A DNA stretch of 64,000 nt from an uncultured Haliea sp. (GTDB lineage Bacteria > Pseudomonadota > Gammaproteobacteria > Pseudomonadales > Halieaceae): NCBI GenBank assembly GCA_947258585.1, contig CAMYIZ010000059.1:1-64000 (forward strand). The letters are read 5' to 3'. The position numbers and the translations under genes were made by a program. Numbering within the stretch: position 1 is the stretch's first letter; every line of letters starts with the position of its first letter. This document shows, one piece after another, positions 1-7,407 of the stretch. Below the pieces are notes generated by a model, which saw only the letters and a list, made by a program, of their open reading frames with translations, was not told where the DNA came from and did no database searches.

Positions 1-1036
1 AGTCGGCCACGGCAGCCTCCCAGGCCTGGCCGCCGATCCCCGGTACCGCCGCCACGGTGCGCGCCAGGGTCCGCCGCACGGTCGCCGGCAGCGGCCCCAC
101 CGGGTGGGACAGGAACTGGAACAGGGCGGTCGGGTTGAGTGGCTGCCACAGCAGCTCGCAGGCCAGTGGCAGTAACTGGAACACAGGCCGCCACGGCGAG
201 TTGCTGGCAAACCCCAGGCGCGCCCCACCGCTGGCCTCCAGCGCTTCGTCAAGCTGGTCGCCGCGCTCCCCGGCGAGGACCGCCAGGGTCGCCTCGGGGT
301 CGGCCGCCAGTTGCTGCCGGATCATCCGGGCCACCAGTGGCGCACTGGCGCGTGGGGAATCCGCGGTCAGTACCCGCAGGCTGCCATCGCCCGCGAGGGC
401 AATTTTGCCCTGCCCGCTGTCGGCGGCCAGCAGCCGTTCCTGCAGCCGCCGCAGGTCCGTGCCCGCGGCTCCCTGGGGCGGGGGGTCGTCGATCCCGGTC
501 AGGGTTGCCGGCAGTGCCTGTAACAGACGCTGCCACAGCGGCGGGAAATCATCGAGCCGGTCCAGCAGCCGGATTTCCGCGATGGCGGGGTCGTGTCCGG
601 GCAGCAGGGCCAAGACCCGCTGCAGGCGCTGGCCCGGGCCGGGCTCCACCCCGGTGGCGGCAAGCCGCTCGATCGCGGCCATATCGGCCAGGCGCGCCGG
701 CACCCCGGGGTCGAAGCGGCCGGTCCAGCCACCCAGGTACCACTGGTCCCGCCACTGCAACAACGTGCGCGCCACGGCGAACGGATCTGCCTGCCACGAG
801 GCGTGGTAGAAGGCCGCTGGCTGGTCGCACTGGTCGACACAGGCGAGATACTGGATCAGCCGGGCGCTGAAGGGGGTGTCGGCGGCGGCAATGCCGAGCC
901 GGGTTTCCAGCGTGGTGAGCAGCCTGGCGGGCCCGAGGCTGGTGCGGCCCAGCGCCGCGTCCACCGGTGTGGGCTGTGGCCCGTCCCCTGTCAGGCTGAG
1001 GGTGATGACAAGCGGGCAGGGCGCGGCTGCGGCCAT
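1..1036 (-). CDS. AddB-like / PD-(D/E)XK nuclease family DNA repair protein, N-terminal part (runs off window)
   Basis: On the minus strand an uninterrupted frame starts at ATG 1036-1034 and leaves the window at base 1, giving about 345 N-terminal residues. An in-frame stop at 1087-1085 bounds the start. The translation is not a shadow: it reads as a helical, Leu/Ala/Gln-rich protein with blocks such as RVLTADSPRASAPLVARMI, LAVLAGERGDQLDEAL and FASNSPWRPVFQLLPLACEL. These resemble the inactivated-helicase N-terminal region of AddB-type and 'probable DNA repair protein' PD-(D/E)XK nucleases, which work with an AddA-type helicase on double-strand breaks. The nuclease domain would lie outside the window, so the family call rests on recalled similarity. 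It is divergent from the serine hydrolase gene, with 134 bp between them. Confidence 0.62.
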   Translation of the reverse strand, partial: MAAAAPCPLVITLSLTGDGPQPTPVDAALGRTSLGPARLLTTLETRLGIAAADTPFSARLIQYLACVDQCDQPAAFYHASWQADPFAVARTLLQWRDQWYLGGWTGRFDPGVPARLADMAAIERLAATGVEPGPGQRLQRVLALLPGHDPAIAEIRLLDRLDDFPPLWQRLLQALPATLTGIDDPPPQGAAGTDLRRLQERLLAADSGQGKIALAGDGSLRVLTADSPRASAPLVARMIRQQLAADPEATLAVLAGERGDQLDEALEASGGARLGFASNSPWRPVFQLLPLACELLWQPLNPTALFQFLSHPVGPLPATVRRTLARTVAAVPGIGGQAWEAAVAD

Positions 1037-1170
1037 GGCATGGAGGGTTCCGGTCCTGGTTTGAATGGCCAGTGTACTGGAAAGCTATCGCTGCTCAAGC
1101 AATGCGTTTATTCCGTCGCCCGACTGGCCTACTCTGTACGCTGCTGCGTAGTAACGGGAGTGAATAGGCG
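1037..1170. other. divergent intergenic region
   Basis: This 134-bp gap separates two divergent genes and should hold both promoters. No strong sigma-70 pair stands out. A short dyad CCAGT-GT-ACTGG lies at 1069-1080, just upstream of the nuclease gene. A GGGAG ribosome binding site at 1156-1160 precedes the downstream ATG at 1171. Confidence 0.35.
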
Positions 1171-2514
1171 ATGCGGAAATTGCTGCTGTCAGTAGTGGCG
1201 TTGGCGGCAGGGGCGTGGCTGGCTGCCCCCTCGCTGCTGGGGTTCTCCCTCTGGCGCCTGGGGGACGCGCTGGCAGTGGCGACGGGCATGGGTGCGAAGT
1301 TGGGTTGTTCGGCCTACTTCGTCAGCGACCACGACCGGCAACAGATTATCGACGACCTGGCCAGCTACTCGCCGGTCAATCGCCGGTTGCGCCTGGACTT
1401 CGGCGACCACCGCGTCGCGGCGTCCCTGTTCGGCCTGGCGCCGGCCAGTGCCAGCTGGCGGCCCGGACTGGGGTGCACGCTGGATATCGGTGACACTTCG
1501 GCCCTGGACGCGCTGATCGTCGGCAGCAGCTCTGTTGCGGTCCCTGCAATGGAGCTATCGGTGGCGCCGGCGGCGCAGGCCGCGGCGGCCGCGTTGCTGG
1601 CGACCGACGCAGCCCGGGGTCTGCAGACCAGGGCGCTGGTGGTGCTGCACGGTGGCGAGTTGGTGGCGGAGAGTTATGCGGAGGGCTTCGGTGCCGAGAG
1701 CTCGTTGTTGGGTTGGTCCATGGGCAAGAGCGTTGTCGCGATCCTGCTCGGGCGCATGGAGATGCTGGGCCTGCTGCCTGCAGATCCGCCCCGGCCGCTG
1801 TTTCCCGCCTGGGCCGGGGACGAGCGGTGGGCTGTGACCCTGGAACAGCTGCTGCAGATGACGTCGGGACTGGACTGGGATGAAACCTACGCACCGGGCA
1901 GTGACGCCACGCGCATGCTGTTCCAGGCCCCCAGCGCCTCCGCTGTGGCCATGGCCAGCCCGCTCGCGCAGGCCCCCGGGACGACGTTCTCTTACTCCTC
2001 GGGCACCAGCAACCTGCTAGCGCGTTTGCTGCACGACCGGCTCGGGGGCGCCCAGGCGCAGCTGGACTTCCTGCACGGGGAATTGCTCCGGCCCCTGGGC
2101 CTGCGCCATACCCTGCTGGAGCTGGATCCCGCGGGGGTACTGGTCGCCAGCTCCTACGTCTACGGGTCGGCCCGCGACTGGGCGCGGCTGGGCCTGTTGC
2201 TGCTGGAGCAGGGGCGTTTCAACGGGGAACAGCTGCTGCCAGCAGACTGGGTGACGCGCGCCACCCGCCCCAACCGCAGCGACAATGATCCCGGCTACGG
2301 CTACCAACTCTGGCTCAATGCTGGCGGCGCCGCCGGCCTGCGCTGGCCCCATCTGCCGGCGGATGCCTACGCCATGCAGGGCAACCGGGGACAGGTGGTG
2401 ATGGTCGTGCCCTCCCGCGATGCGGTGCTGGTTCGGCTGGGCTGGACCGCCGGGGATTATCCGGTTTCCAGCGCGCTGGGAGCGTTGCTCGCTGCGCTGC
2501 CAGGCGGCGCTTGA
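1171..2514 (+). CDS. serine hydrolase, beta-lactamase class C / S12 family
   Basis: A 447-residue protein with an N-terminal hydrophobic signal or anchor (about residues 3-28), so it is probably periplasmic or membrane-tethered. The S12 (penicillin-binding-protein-like) fold is shown by the SxxK nucleophile motif S183-M-G-K186 after LLGW, and by Y275-S-S followed by GTSN. The stretch LRPLGLRHTLLELDP and the late block YGSARDWARLGLLLLEQG are typical of the 'serine hydrolase' group of beta-lactamase-like esterases and peptidases. The family includes esterases, amidases and D-aminopeptidases; the sequence does not say which. Long N-terminal extension (about 140 residues) before the catalytic domain. 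GGGAG lies 10 bases before the ATG. Monocistronic, followed by a 299-bp AT-rich gap. Confidence 0.85.
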   Translation: MRKLLLSVVALAAGAWLAAPSLLGFSLWRLGDALAVATGMGAKLGCSAYFVSDHDRQQIIDDLASYSPVNRRLRLDFGDHRVAASLFGLAPASASWRPGLGCTLDIGDTSALDALIVGSSSVAVPAMELSVAPAAQAAAAALLATDAARGLQTRALVVLHGGELVAESYAEGFGAESSLLGWSMGKSVVAILLGRMEMLGLLPADPPRPLFPAWAGDERWAVTLEQLLQMTSGLDWDETYAPGSDATRMLFQAPSASAVAMASPLAQAPGTTFSYSSGTSNLLARLLHDRLGGAQAQLDFLHGELLRPLGLRHTLLELDPAGVLVASSYVYGSARDWARLGLLLLEQGRFNGEQLLPADWVTRATRPNRSDNDPGYGYQLWLNAGGAAGLRWPHLPADAYAMQGNRGQVVMVVPSRDAVLVRLGWTAGDYPVSSALGALLAALPGGA

Positions 2515-2813
2515 CCGGAAAAGCCCACACGGCGTGGGTAACACTTTGTCCGGCGTCCCTGCCGGTAATATTCACAGTTCGTCATCCCCAACGAATTGCA
2601 GAAATAAAAACTATATAAAACAATAAGTTAAATTCTTAACACAGAACCGATAGAGGTTTTCTGCGAGAGTTACCCGGTCAATATGACAAACTTTTCATGA
2701 TCCGGAATCCTTGAAAATGGGTATATCTGTTACCATGTGTGCAGTGTCGTAACACATGAGCGATTTCAGGGTGGATAGTCCGCCCCGGTCGCGACTTTCA
2801 AGGAGATGTTGTA
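2515..2813. other. AT-rich intergenic region with dyads upstream of small exported protein gene
   Basis: A 299-bp gap that is much more AT-rich than its surroundings at about 2590-2730, where runs such as ATAAAAACTATATAAAAC occur. It begins with two short stem-loops (CCCAC/GTGGG near 2529; CCGGC/GCCGG near 2550) that may end transcription of the hydrolase gene, although neither has a T-run. Near the downstream gene two overlapping dyads occur: CATGTGT (2734-2740) with ACACATG (2752-2758), and TGTTAC (2728-2733) with GTAACA (2749-2754). No confident -35/-10 pair was assigned. Confidence 0.5.
2728..2758. promoter_or_regulatory. overlapping inverted repeats, possible operator
   Basis: Two perfect inverted repeats share a centre: TGTTAC...GTAACA (outer arms 2728-2733 and 2749-2754) and CATGTGT...ACACATG (2734-2740 and 2752-2758, 11-base spacer). 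They lie 56-86 bases before the start of the small exported protein gene, where a promoter is expected. They could be a repressor/activator site or alternative RNA hairpins in the leader. The arms are directly visible; the function is inferred. Confidence 0.4.
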
Positions 2814-3101
2814 ATGAAAACGTTGGCTGTATCAGCCAGGCTTGCCACCCTGGCGTTGACTGCTGCCCTGGGCAGCGCCGCCTTCGCGCAGACCCCCGAG
2901 CAGGCCGAGTCCCGCATTACGCTGGCGATGAACGAAGCCCCCCTGGCTGCCGACTGGCAACCGACCCTCGCCGCCAGCGGCGAGCAGGCCCAGGCCGAGT
3001 CCGTGGAGCGCGAGCTGGCGACTTCTGTCGAGGCGATTTCTGAAAAGTTGAACCAGCAGCTCGAAGCGAAAATGGCGCGCAAGCTCGAACTCGCCATCTG
3101 A
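2814..3101 (+). CDS. small exported protein of unknown function
   Basis: A 95-residue protein starting at ATG 2814 with a good AGGAG site just upstream. Residues 1-25 form a classical signal peptide (positive start, AT-rich hydrophobic core LATLALTAALGSAAF, cleavage after AFA-Q). The mature part is about 70 residues, hydrophilic, free of cysteine, and ends in a likely amphipathic helix or coiled coil (VERELATSVEAISEKLNQQL). No recognised domain. It sits between the serine hydrolase and the Lon-like protease, with 53 bases to the latter. It could be a periplasmic chaperone-like or stress protein, but that is a guess. Signal peptide, ribosome binding site and codon usage make it a believable gene. 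Confidence 0.75.
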   Translation: MKTLAVSARLATLALTAALGSAAFAQTPEQAESRITLAMNEAPLAADWQPTLAASGEQAQAESVERELATSVEAISEKLNQQLEAKMARKLELAI

Positions 3102-3154
3102 CCTCCGGTCCCTGTTATGATCTGGCAGCGAATCCATGAACAAGGAGTGCTGCC

Positions 3155-5539
3155 ATGGTCGAGCCACTGGCTCCGGAACAGGTCTATCGCGCCTGCAGTG
3201 GAGAGGGATTTCAGTTCGAGCTTACCACCGAGCTGGAATCCCTGGATTTGTTGTACGGCCACGACCGGGCCCGGGATGCCCTGAGCTTCGGCACCGCCAT
3301 TCGCAGTGACGGCTTCAATCTCTATGTACTGGGTGATCCCGGTCACGGCCGCCACGAACTGGTAGCGCAGTTTCTCAACGCCCGCGCCGTCTCCGAGACC
3401 CCGCCCGGGGATTGGGCCTACCGTTATAATTTCGAAGATCCCTCCCGTCCGCTCCACCTCGCCCTGCCGGCGGGGCTGGGTCGGCAATTGCACACTGATC
3501 TGGGTCAGCTGGTCGATGAGCTGAAGACCGCGATTCCCGCCCTGTTTGAGAGCGAGGAGTACCAGAACCGGCTGCAGGAAATGAACCAGGCCACGGGCGA
3601 TCGCCAGCGCGATGCCATCGAGGCGATCCGCCGTGAGGCCCGGGAGCAGGATATCCTGCTGGTATCCACGCCCAATGGTTTTACCTTCGCTCCGGTGGAT
3701 GCCAAGGCCGACGGTGACAGCATGATGTCCCCGGAAGACTTCCGCGCCCTGCCCAAGGAAGACCGCGAGCGCATTGAAGGCACGGTCGAGATACTGCAGC
3801 GCAAGCTCACCCAGGCGATTCGCCAGATGCCCCAGCTGGCGCGCGAATTGCGGCATCGGGTGGATGCCCTGAACGCGGAAATGCTGCAGACCGCCATCGG
3901 TGCGCCGCTGGCGGAGCTGGAGGCGCGCTACCGGGAGCAGGAGGGGGTGCTGGCGCATCTGCAGGCCTGCCGCGAGGCCATTCTGTCGCACGTCAACGTG
4001 TTCCTGACCGAGATGCCCGAGGTGTCCCCGGAGGCGGTGTTCAGTCGCTTCCAGATCAACCTGCTGGTGGATAACAGCGGGGGCAAGGGCGCCCCGGTGA
4101 TTTACCAGGATCTGCCCAGCCACCAGCATCTGGTGGGTCGCACCGAGCACCATGTGCACAATGGCACCCTGGTCACCGACTTTTCGCTGATCAGGGCCGG
4201 TGCCCTGCACCGCGCCAACGGCGGTTACCTGCTGATTGACGTGCGCGGGGTGCTCACCCAGCCCGGCGCCTGGGAGACGCTGAAGCGGGTGCTGCGGGCG
4301 GGGGAGATCCGCACCGAGTCCCTGGAGCAGGCCTACGGCCTGATCAGCACCGTGAGTCTTGAACCCGAACCCATCCCGCTGGACGTCAAGGTGGTGCTGC
4401 TGGGCGAGCGCCTGTTGTACTACCTGCTCTGCGAACACGATCCCGAGTTCCTGGAGCTGTTCAAGGTGCAGGCGGACCTGGAGGACGAACTGGACCGGGA
4501 TCCCGCCAACCAGGCATTGTACGCGCGCATGATTGCCACCCTCGCCCGGGAGGCGGGCCTGCTGCCGCTGGACCGGGGTGGCGTTGCCGCGGTGATCGAG
4601 CGCGCCAGCCGCATGGCGGACGACCAGCGCAAGCTTACCGCGCGCCAGCGCGAGCTGCGGGACCTGCTGTTCGAGGCGCAGCACTGGGCGACCGAGTCCG
4701 GGGCCGGCGTGATCGGTCGCGACCATGTGGAGCGGGCGGTGACCCAGCAGCTGTGGCGCGCCAGCCGTCTGCGGGAGCGCAGTCACGAGATGATCCACCG
4801 CGGTACGGTCATGATCACGCTCACCGGCGCCGTGGTGGGACAGGTCAATGGCCTGTCGGTGCTGACCCTGGGGGACTTTGCCTTTGGCCAGCCCACGCGC
4901 ATCACGGCCACGGCCCGGCCCGGCAGCGGCCAGCTGGTCGATATCGAGCGCGAGGCTCGCATGGGCGGGCGCATCCACTCCAAGGCGGTGATGATCATCG
5001 CCCGCTATCTGGCCAACCGCTACGCCCCGGATGAGCCCCTGTCCCTGTCGGCCAGCCTCGTATTCGAGCAGTCCTACGGCGGTGTCGAGGGTGATTCCGC
5101 CTCGGTGGCGGAGATCTGCGCGCTGGTCTCCGCCATCGCCCGGGTCGGCCTGGACCAGTCGTTCGCCGTGACCGGCTCGGTAAACCAGCACGGCGAGGTG
5201 CAGGCAGTGGGCGGCGTGAACGAAAAGATCGAGGGCTTCTTTGATGTCTGCCAGGCCCAGGGTGGGGTCGAGGGTCGCGCGGTGCTGTTGCCCGCCAGCA
5301 ATGTCGAGCATCTCATGCTCAAGGGGGAGGTGCGCGAGGCAGTGGCGGACGGGCGTTTCCGCATCTATGCGATCCGTCACGTCGACGAGGCCCTGGCCCT
5401 GTTGACCGGGACCGCGGTTGCCGAGCTGGACCGCGTGGTGAGCGAACGCCTGGCGCTGTTCGCGGCTGCGATCAAGGCGGCGAAGGGCGGGGATGACGGC
5501 GAGGAGGAGCGCCAGGAGGAGGACGACCATGATAGTTGA
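3155..5539 (+). CDS. Lon-like ATP-dependent protease (LonB/AAA_32 type, peptidase S16)
   Basis: A 794-residue cytosolic protease. The C-terminal S16 domain carries the Ser-Lys dyad: S648 in EGDSASVAE and K691 in VNEKIEG, 43 residues apart, as in Lon. The AAA part has a family Walker-B-like block (ANGGYLLIDVRGVL). The P-loop is G60-D-P-G-H-G-R-H67. Arg in place of the classical Lys is usual in this Lon-related group, but His in place of Ser/Thr is unusual, so ATPase activity may be weak or altered. A coiled-coil insertion (about residues 180-280) matches the family. The length (about 790) is normal. AAGGAG lies 8 bases before the ATG. The last codons overlap the start of the Usp-like gene, so the two are translationally coupled. 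Not the classical lon gene. Confidence 0.88.
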   Translation: MVEPLAPEQVYRACSGEGFQFELTTELESLDLLYGHDRARDALSFGTAIRSDGFNLYVLGDPGHGRHELVAQFLNARAVSETPPGDWAYRYNFEDPSRPLHLALPAGLGRQLHTDLGQLVDELKTAIPALFESEEYQNRLQEMNQATGDRQRDAIEAIRREAREQDILLVSTPNGFTFAPVDAKADGDSMMSPEDFRALPKEDRERIEGTVEILQRKLTQAIRQMPQLARELRHRVDALNAEMLQTAIGAPLAELEARYREQEGVLAHLQACREAILSHVNVFLTEMPEVSPEAVFSRFQINLLVDNSGGKGAPVIYQDLPSHQHLVGRTEHHVHNGTLVTDFSLIRAGALHRANGGYLLIDVRGVLTQPGAWETLKRVLRAGEIRTESLEQAYGLISTVSLEPEPIPLDVKVVLLGERLLYYLLCEHDPEFLELFKVQADLEDELDRDPANQALYARMIATLAREAGLLPLDRGGVAAVIERASRMADDQRKLTARQRELRDLLFEAQHWATESGAGVIGRDHVERAVTQQLWRASRLRERSHEMIHRGTVMITLTGAVVGQVNGLSVLTLGDFAFGQPTRITATARPGSGQLVDIEREARMGGRIHSKAVMIIARYLANRYAPDEPLSLSASLVFEQSYGGVEGDSASVAEICALVSAIARVGLDQSFAVTGSVNQHGEVQAVGGVNEKIEGFFDVCQAQGGVEGRAVLLPASNVEHLMLKGEVREAVADGRFRIYAIRHVDEALALLTGTAVAELDRVVSERLALFAAAIKAAKGGDDGEEERQEEDDHDS

Positions 5540-6278
5540 CGCCCCGCGGCGCCGGCGCACGGATCTCCGGGTACTGGCCCTGCTGGATGCCTCCCGGCAG
5601 AGTCTGGCGGCACTGCGGGCGGCGACCGAGTTCGCTTCCCAGCGCCGGGCGGAGCTGGTGGCCCTGTACGTGGAGGATCAGGACCTCCTGCGCTCGGCGG
5701 ATTTCCCGTTTGCCCGGGAGGTCGGGGGCCACTCGGGCCTGGCGCGGCCGCTGTCGCCGGCGGAGATGCAGGTCACCCTGGCGGGCCAGCTGCAGCGTGC
5801 GCGGCGAGCCCTGGAGGCGGCGGTGGCGGGGCGCGATCTGGCGCATTCGCTGCAGGTGAGTCGCGGGCGGGTGGTGAATGCCGCTCTGGCCCTGGCGGAC
5901 CGGGGCGACCTGCTGGTGCTGGGCAAGGCAGGACTGTCAGCCCACTACAGCGGCGCGCGGCTGGGATCCAACTGCCGGGCGCTGATCCTGCAGGCGCCCT
6001 GTACGGTGCTGGTTCTCGATGCACACCACCCACCGCGAAAAGGCCCCCTGCGGGTGCTGTCCGAGCCGGTGCCGGAAGAGGTACAGGCGCTGCCCCTCTG
6101 CGATCGCGTCGAACACCTGCAATTACACGATGCGCTGAGCCTGGAACGCAAGCTGGCGGGGGCCCGCAGCGGCGCCCTGTTGCTGCGCCAGGGGGAGCTG
6201 CGGCAGCTGACGGCCGATGATCCGGACCTGCTGGCGCGGATTCCGGTGCCGGTTATTGTGGTGCCCGACCCGCGTTGA
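5529..6278 (+). CDS. universal stress protein (UspA)-like protein
   Basis: A 249-residue protein. The start chosen is ATG 5529 (MIVDAPRRR), inside the end of the protease gene (11-base overlap) and preceded by AGGAGGA; an earlier in-frame ATG at 5493 lacks a site. Residues about 12-165 look like a UspA domain: strand LRVLALLDAS, helix, strand AELVALYVED, then GDLLVLGKAG with a GxxG...LGS nucleotide-binding signature followed by ALILQAPCTVLVLD. The remaining 90 residues are a second, degenerate alpha/beta unit ending IPVPVIVVPDPR. The role may be nucleotide-dependent stress sensing linked to the upstream protease. That link is inferred from the coupling. Its 3' end overlaps the convergent FMN-binding gene by 26 bases. 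Confidence 0.68.
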   Translation: MIVDAPRRRRTDLRVLALLDASRQSLAALRAATEFASQRRAELVALYVEDQDLLRSADFPFAREVGGHSGLARPLSPAEMQVTLAGQLQRARRALEAAVAGRDLAHSLQVSRGRVVNAALALADRGDLLVLGKAGLSAHYSGARLGSNCRALILQAPCTVLVLDAHHPPRKGPLRVLSEPVPEEVQALPLCDRVEHLQLHDALSLERKLAGARSGALLLRQGELRQLTADDPDLLARIPVPVIVVPDPR

Positions 6279-6723
6279 CATCCGCCATGCGCTGACGGTA
6301 GTCCCAGCTGAACAGACGCTCCGGATGCACGGTGATCAGCACTTCCTCCTCCTTGCGCGCCAACAGCCAGTTGCCAACCCGGGACTCCTGCTGGCCCAGA
6401 TAGCGCTCCAGCAGGGTTTCGAGAACATCGTGCTCACCGAGCGGAGTCAGGGTAGCCCGGCCCTGGCCGCGCACACCGTGGTAGGGCGGGTCATTGGGGG
6501 AGACTTCAAAGCCCACCCGCGGATCCTGCTCCAGCAACCTGACCAGCGCGGACTTGCGGTGTGATACGCCGAGCAGGGCGCCCTCCCGCCAGGCATACCA
6601 GACCGACACCACGCGCGGGTAGCCGTCGCGGCTGGTGCAGGCCAGGCGCAGGGGGAAACGGGTGTCCTGCAGGAACAGCTCGATCTCGGGCAGGCTCCAG
6701 GGACCTTTCAGGGTGGTGGGCAT
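6253..6723 (-). CDS. pyridoxamine 5'-phosphate oxidase-family (FMN-binding split barrel) protein
   Basis: A 156-residue protein with the split-barrel pattern of the PPOX family: PLRLACTSRDGYPRVVSVWY, then LLGVSHRKSALVRLLEQDPRV and GVRGQGRATLTP. These are typical of small flavin- or haem-binding PPOX-class proteins (FMN or F420 as cofactor). Substrate unknown. Two starts are possible: ATG 6729 lies directly after GAGG, whereas ATG 6723 has GAGG at a proper 6-base distance, so 6723 is preferred. It lies 8 bases after the aspartic protease gene on the same strand, so the two probably share a transcript. Confidence 0.8.
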   Translation of the reverse strand: MPTTLKGPWSLPEIELFLQDTRFPLRLACTSRDGYPRVVSVWYAWREGALLGVSHRKSALVRLLEQDPRVGFEVSPNDPPYHGVRGQGRATLTPLGEHDVLETLLERYLGQQESRVGNWLLARKEEEVLITVHPERLFSWDYRQRMADVNAGRAPQ

Positions 6724-6731
6724 GGGCATCC

Positions 6732-7259
6732 TCAGCCGGGGTACTGGCGCAGTATAAGCTGGTCGCCGCGCTGGGTGAATTCAATGTGCTGCAGGAACGA
6801 CATGCCGAGCAGGATTTCCCGGGTCTGCAGTCCGGGCACGATGCCCGCCCGGACATTGTCCAGGGCGATATCGCCGACGCTGACCCGGTCCAACATGGTG
6901 GCGTAGGAGGTAGCCTGGCCGTTGGCGGTCTGGGTGCGATACGCGCGCCCTCGGTCGAGCCGGAGGCGGCGGGCGATATCCTCGGGAATGGCGACACCGG
7001 TCGCGCCGGTGTCGAGCATGAACACGACCGGCTCGCCGTTGATTTTACCGCTGGTGACGTAGTGGCCGGAACGGTTGCGCTGCAGCACCACTTCGCGGAT
7101 GCCGTTTTCCGCGTGGCGGGTTTCCAGCACCTGGTTGGGGTTGTGCCGTTGCCCCAACAGCTCGTTGAACCAGGTTGCAAGCAGGGCCATGAGCACTACC
7201 CAGGCCAACACCTGCATGGTGGTGCCCAGCCGTTTCTGCTCTGTAATCTCGTCACTCAT
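6732..7259 (-). CDS. retropepsin-like aspartic protease, membrane-anchored (TIGR02281 type)
   Basis: A 175-residue protein. A single transmembrane segment (about residues 16-31, MQVLAWVVLMALLATW) is followed by a 140-residue soluble domain with the aspartic protease signature F-M-L-D83-T-G85-A-T and the late ILLGMSFLQHIEF block. These are diagnostic of bacterial clan AA retropepsin-like proteases (TIGR02281/gag-asp family), which are active as homodimers. The topology suggests a cytoplasmic N-terminus and a periplasmic protease domain. The substrate is unknown for the family. First gene of a probable two-gene unit with the PPOX-like gene, divergent from the DUF1302 gene. Confidence 0.85.
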   Translation of the reverse strand: MSDEITEQKRLGTTMQVLAWVVLMALLATWFNELLGQRHNPNQVLETRHAENGIREVVLQRNRSGHYVTSGKINGEPVVFMLDTGATGVAIPEDIARRLRLDRGRAYRTQTANGQATSYATMLDRVSVGDIALDNVRAGIVPGLQTREILLGMSFLQHIEFTQRGDQLILRQYPG

Positions 7260-7407
7260 GTTGCTACCCTACCATGCGGCTTCCGGTTGGCGCCGGCCCG
7301 CCTGCCCGAAAAAATTGATCAGGGACAACGCGATCGGGCGTGGCTTCGTCCATACTGGGTGAAAATGTGTCGCCGATAATTAATCATAACCAGCAGGAGA
7401 AGAGACC

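Noticed and set aside
1069-1080. CCAGT-GT-ACTGG dyad as an operator
   Set aside because: Only 5-bp arms; such dyads are expected by chance in 64 kb. Mentioned only within the intergenic description.
2524-2566. Two small stem-loops after the serine hydrolase gene as an intrinsic terminator
   Set aside because: Stems of 5 bp without T-runs; not enough to call a Rho-independent terminator.
2798-5560. 920-codon open frame on the minus strand opposite the Lon-like protease
   Set aside because: The protein is rich in His, Gln, Gly and Leu with no domain, has no ribosome binding site, and mirrors the codon bias of the plus-strand gene, which has clear catalytic motifs.
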